Shown piece after piece: positions 61,090-64,000 of a stretch of 64,000 bases of DNA. The DNA is taken from NCBI RefSeq assembly GCF_016313185.1, contig NZ_CP066218.1, forward strand, positions 372,001 to 436,000. The letters are read 5' to 3'. Positions within the stretch are counted from its first letter, which is position 1, and each line of letters opens with the position of its first letter. Position numbers and translations under genes: made by a program. The notes under the pieces are model-generated. The model worked only from the letters and a program-made list of their open reading frames with translations, did not search any database and was not told the origin of the DNA. The stretch comes from Mycolicibacterium baixiangningiae. GTDB taxonomy: Bacteria > Actinomycetota > Actinomycetes > Mycobacteriales > Mycobacteriaceae.

Positions 61090-61101
61090 TCGGGTGACGG
61101 C

Positions 61102-61599
61102 TCAGCCGCACAGCCCGTCGAGGGTGGCGTTGAGGCCGTCGAGGTCCCGTTTGAGCGCCCGCTGGCCGGGGTCGTCGTCCGGCGCACCCGCCGTGGCTGC
61201 GGCGCCGAACTCCATCAGCTTCATGCCGAACTGCCGCAACGGCTCGGCGAGTTCGGGCGGCGTCGCAGGCTCCATGCTGGCGAGCAGGTACTGGCCGCCG
61301 CCCATCAGCGCCACCCGGGCGTTCGCGGCCACCGCCATGACTCCGGTGACATCGGAGTCACCACCGGGCGATTCCAGATGTGTGTTCGTGGCGACGCCGG
61401 TGCGCACCTGGGCGAACGCCGCGCAGGCCGAGTCCTTGGCGGCCGTCTGGTCGGCGGCGTCGTAGGTGGGCGCGGTCCGGACCTGCCACCATGTCCACCC
61501 CGACAGGGCCAGTGCGGCGGTGGCGATCAGGCAGGCGACGACGGCCAGCGCCGTGGACCGGGAGCGGGCGGCGCCGTTCGGCTGTGGTCCCGGCGGCAT
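61102..61599 (-). CDS. Membrane-anchored exported protein, unknown function
   Basis: 165 aa: a single N-terminal membrane helix (about 15-38, TALAVVACLIATAALALSGW) and an exported helical domain with two cysteines. This layout is common among mycobacterial cell-envelope proteins of unknown role. ATG 61599 lies just before the helix; it is divergent from the VanY-like gene. Confidence 0.68.
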   Translation of the reverse strand: MPPGPQPNGAARSRSTALAVVACLIATAALALSGWTWWQVRTAPTYDAADQTAAKDSACAAFAQVRTGVATNTHLESPGGDSDVTGVMAVAANARVALMGGGQYLLASMEPATPPELAEPLRQFGMKLMEFGAAATAGAPDDDPGQRALKRDLDGLNATLDGLCG

Positions 61600-61647
61600 G
61601 GGGGAGATCGTAGTGCGACCGCACGCGCCGGCTGGCATGGTGGCAGG

Positions 61648-62265
61648 GTGAGCGTGCGCAGGAAGGTGCCCCGGCTGACCGTGGTTGCGGTCGGCTGCGC
61701 GTGCGCCGCGCTGCTCGGCGCCGCCCCGTCGCAGGCAGACCCCGGCACCGACGACACGCTGGTCGGGCCGTCGGCGACCGCGGCGGAACCCTCCGGGGAA
61801 CCGCTCGGCATCGGCCCGACGGCGACGGACACCTTCGGGGGATACCTGCCCGAAGGGGCGACGCTGACCGCCTTCGACGTCGAGAACCCGACCGTCGGCC
61901 GGCTCGACCCCCCACTGCTCGCCGCGGTCCAGGAGGCCACCCGCCGTGCGGCGTCGGACGGTATCGCGGTCGAGATCAACTCCGGCTGGCGCTCGGTGGG
62001 GTTCCAGCAGCGGCTGTTCGACGACGGGGTGCGCACGTACGGGAGTGTGGAGACCGCCCGGCAGTTCGTGGCCTCCCCGCAGACGTCGATGCACGTGGTC
62101 GGCCGGGCGGTCGACGTGGGCGGGCCCGACGCCGCCGCGTGGATGGCGCGCAACGGCCCGCGCTTCGGACTGTGCCAGGTGTACGCCAACGAGCTGTGGC
62201 ACTACGAGTTGACCGCGGACGCCGCCGGCGCCTGTCCGCCGATGAAGCCGAACGCGACCGGCTGA
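61648..62265 (+). CDS. VanY-type D-alanyl-D-alanine carboxypeptidase
   Basis: 205 aa, exported (signal peptide about 1-32, cleavage SQA-D). Peptidase M15B signatures: SGWRSVGFQQRLF, zinc ligands in SMHVVGRAVDVG (His and Asp) and the last His in WHYEL. Cleaves the terminal D-Ala of peptidoglycan stem peptides in the periplasm. GTG 61648 chosen with AGG upstream; the stop overlaps the next ATG (TGATG). Confidence 0.87.
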   Translation: MSVRRKVPRLTVVAVGCACAALLGAAPSQADPGTDDTLVGPSATAAEPSGEPLGIGPTATDTFGGYLPEGATLTAFDVENPTVGRLDPPLLAAVQEATRRAASDGIAVEINSGWRSVGFQQRLFDDGVRTYGSVETARQFVASPQTSMHVVGRAVDVGGPDAAAWMARNGPRFGLCQVYANELWHYELTADAAGACPPMKPNATG

Positions 62266-62930
62266 TGACCGTGTCGGGATACTCCGCAGAGACCGCAGGC
62301 GTCGCGGGGTCGCTGATCCTGACGACGGACTACCGGGTCCCCGACCCGTCCCGGGTGTGGCCGCTGCTCGAGGGGCGCCGGCAGGAACTCGCGGCGCTCG
62401 GCGCCCACCACGTGTTCGTCCACACCTCGGTCGGTGAAGCCGACCGGGTGCTGGTCACCATGGCGCTGCACACGGCCGAACCGGTCGCGAATCTGCTGCG
62501 CTCGCACGCCTTCTTCGACTGGTTCGACGCGGTGGGTGTGCAGGACCTCCCCGCCGTCTTCGCCGGCGAACTGGTGGACCGCTTTCACGTCGAACACTGG
62601 ACCGCCACTGCGCCCGCGGTGGTGATCGCGGGCGTCACCGTCGTGCAGGATGTCGGCTCCCTGCTCGATCAGGTGCACCGCACGCGCACGCTGTTTCGCC
62701 GCAACGGAATTCAGAACGTGTGGATCTTCCGCGCGCTCGACGATCCCAACGAGATCATGTTCCTGCAGGACGTCGCCGACGAGGCCAGCGCCCGGCGCTG
62801 GCTGGAACGCCCGGAGACGGCGGCGAAGTGGCTCACCGAAGCCGGGGTCGGCGCGTATCCGCCCGTTTTCGTCGGCACACTGCGGCACGTGATGCGCATC
62901 GACGTGGTCGAGCGGGCGAACGGCGGTTAA
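62265..62930 (+). CDS. Conserved protein with two ABM-like halves, unknown function
   Basis: 221 aa, soluble. Two repeats of a beta-alpha-beta type (LILTTDYRVPDPSRVWPLLEGR; AHHVFVHTSVGEADRVLVTMALH; and later TVVQDVGSLLDQVHRTRTLFRRNGIQNVWIFRALDDPNEIMFLQDV, each in parts) suggest a tandem ferredoxin-like dimeric fold. I do not recognise a catalytic motif. Translationally coupled to the peptidase gene and overlapping the next minus-strand gene by four bases. Confidence 0.68.
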   Translation: MTVSGYSAETAGVAGSLILTTDYRVPDPSRVWPLLEGRRQELAALGAHHVFVHTSVGEADRVLVTMALHTAEPVANLLRSHAFFDWFDAVGVQDLPAVFAGELVDRFHVEHWTATAPAVVIAGVTVVQDVGSLLDQVHRTRTLFRRNGIQNVWIFRALDDPNEIMFLQDVADEASARRWLERPETAAKWLTEAGVGAYPPVFVGTLRHVMRIDVVERANGG

Positions 62931-64000
62931 TCCAGCGCCGCGAGGTGTCGTCCCAATCCTCTTGTCTGCCAGACGTTGAGGACGTTGGTCAGCATCTGCA
63001 GCGGGGCGCGGAGGCCTTCGTCGTCGCGGATGCGGGGATCCGATCTCGTGGTGCTCGCATCGGCGTCGGGCAGGCGGTGGTGGATGCGCGCGGGTACGTC
63101 GAGCAGCCAGGTGATGCCCATCAACGCCATGTAGAGCAGCACGTGTCGCTCCAGCATCTCCGGGTCGGGGCGTGGCCCACCCGCGGCTTCCGTCTCGCGG
63201 CAGAACAACGCCAGCAGGTCTTCGAAATGGTTGTTCCACAGCGCGGTTTCGGCACCGGACAACGCTCCCCAGAGGGCCATCGCGACGTTCATCCGGCTGA
63301 CGCAACCCCAGTCCATCAGGCCGCAGTGCAGGACGTCGCCGCCGTCCCGCCAGAACCAGGCGTTGTCGACGTTGGCATTCCAACGACACAGCGCGATGTG
63401 ATCCTCCGCATCGCGCAGCGAGCGCCAGATCTGCTCTTCCCGACTCAACACCTCGTGCGCCTCGTCGCCCAGGCACGCCAGGAACTCCAGGAACCGAACG
63501 TGGGCCGGCAGCAGTCCGGGGTGCGATTCGGCGAACTCCCCGAGCCGTGACAGCCGGCGCTGCAACCTGTCCGGCGACATCACGACGGGTTCACCGACCG
63601 TGGCGGCGCGCAGGTCGACCGGGAACGCCGCGGACAGCTCCGTCGGTAGTTCGCCCGACCGATGGGTGCCCGCCAACCGTGCCACCGCCGTCACCAGCGC
63701 CCGGTAGTGCTCCTGCGGCCGGGGCATGTCCTCGTCGAGGCACTTGTGATACTGCCGCTCGATACCGTTGTCTCCGAACGTGATCCGGTCGGTGATCAGG
63801 ATGCCCGTTCCGGAGTCGGCGTGATAGTCGGCGAACCGGGGATGTGGCACCGCGATCGGAAACCCGGGTGCGCGCGCCAGAGCGGCGAACACCACTTCCG
63901 GCGCCATCTGGGTGCGGCCGCGATCACGCACGGGGTCGTCGAAGTCACGGGAGAACTTGACGAACAGATCGGTGCGCAGGTCCGGCTGCGGGTCGGCATA
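62927..64000 (-). CDS. Aminoglycoside-phosphotransferase-fold protein, partial at the window edge
   Basis: The frame is open to the end of the window (YADPQPDLRTDLFVKFSRD precedes the first GTG at 63931), so the N terminus lies outside. At least 357 residues: DLFVKFSRD is the kinase beta-3 Lys; the catalytic loop reads ALCRWNANVDNAWFW where an active kinase has HxDxxxxN, and DWG follows as the metal site. The missing His/Asp suggests an altered or inactive kinase. Family resembles mycobacterial phosphotransferase-like proteins linked to CoA dehydrogenases. Confidence 0.75.
   Translation of the reverse strand, partial: YADPQPDLRTDLFVKFSRDFDDPVRDRGRTQMAPEVVFAALARAPGFPIAVPHPRFADYHADSGTGILITDRITFGDNGIERQYHKCLDEDMPRPQEHYRALVTAVARLAGTHRSGELPTELSAAFPVDLRAATVGEPVVMSPDRLQRRLSRLGEFAESHPGLLPAHVRFLEFLACLGDEAHEVLSREEQIWRSLRDAEDHIALCRWNANVDNAWFWRDGGDVLHCGLMDWGCVSRMNVAMALWGALSGAETALWNNHFEDLLALFCRETEAAGGPRPDPEMLERHVLLYMALMGITWLLDVPARIHHRLPDADASTTRSDPRIRDDEGLRAPLQMLTNVLNVWQTRGLGRHLAALD

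Noticed and set aside
1..64000. CRISPR array, insertion sequence, tRNA or rRNA genes
   Set aside because: No regularly spaced repeats, transposase-like product, terminal repeats or RNA gene signatures were noticed by eye on either strand.

Overview
The window is high-GC actinobacterial DNA. The mce block, mce-associated membrane proteins, an F420-type luciferase-like enzyme set, a DUF222/HNH (13E12-type) gene and a full kdp operon together point to a mycobacterium, most likely a fast-growing Mycolicibacterium-like environmental species. This assignment is inferred from gene content, not from a search. Genes are tightly packed, with many ATGA/GTGA stop-start overlaps. No gene-free stretch exceeds 300 bases, and I saw no rRNA, tRNA, CRISPR array or insertion sequence.

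Layout. (1) 1-7.1 kb: the 3' half of an mce operon (end of mceC, then mceD, lipoprotein mceE, mceF), small secreted proteins and two mce-associated membrane proteins. (2) 7.1-17.7 kb: steroid-type catabolic genes: thioesterase, two KstD-like flavoproteins, PadR regulator, old yellow enzyme homologue, the 3-ketosteroid 9-alpha-hydroxylase oxygenase kshA with a coupled Cys-motif small protein, an SDR and an uncharacterised 358-aa protein. (3) 17.8-25.8 kb: kdpFABC-kdpDE on the minus strand, headed by a 28-codon membrane micro-ORF that precedes kdpF. (4) 26-37 kb: a minus-strand operon of acyl-CoA ligase, zinc alcohol dehydrogenase, aldehyde dehydrogenase, NTF2-like protein, SDR and HSL-type esterase, divergent from a Baeyer-Villiger monooxygenase plus SDR. 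The enzyme types match a ketone > ester > alcohol + acid > acyl-CoA route of cyclohexanone (chn) type. (5) 36-49 kb: an IclR-headed operon, a second steroid ring-cleavage set (KstD-like, HsaC-like, HsaA-like, KshB-like reductase, HsaD-like hydrolase), a second Baeyer-Villiger monooxygenase, a TetR regulator, a metabolite/H+ symporter and an SDR. (6) 49-55 kb: SDR, two luciferase-like oxidoreductases, a universal stress protein, and a TetR/cytochrome P450 pair with shared palindromes. (7) 55-64 kb: DUF899 protein, an SOS-boxed DUF222/HNH protein, a FadR-type regulator with a divergent MFS exporter, an HD protein divergent from a GlxA-type regulator, a VanY-type peptidase and a partial kinase-fold protein.

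Function as a whole: uptake of a hydrophobic, probably steroid or terpenoid, substrate through the Mce system, ring oxidation by KstD/KshAB, meta-cleavage by HsaA/C/D-like enzymes, and Baeyer-Villiger attack on ketone intermediates. The kdp block is a housekeeping K+ uptake operon inserted between the catabolic units. Several intergenic regions carry a recurring sequence related to TGTTCCGCTSA that matches neither the KstR nor the KstR2 operator, which I flag as the most interesting regulatory lead. Palindromes next to the IclR gene, the TetR/P450 locus and the DUF222 gene give concrete regulator-operator predictions.
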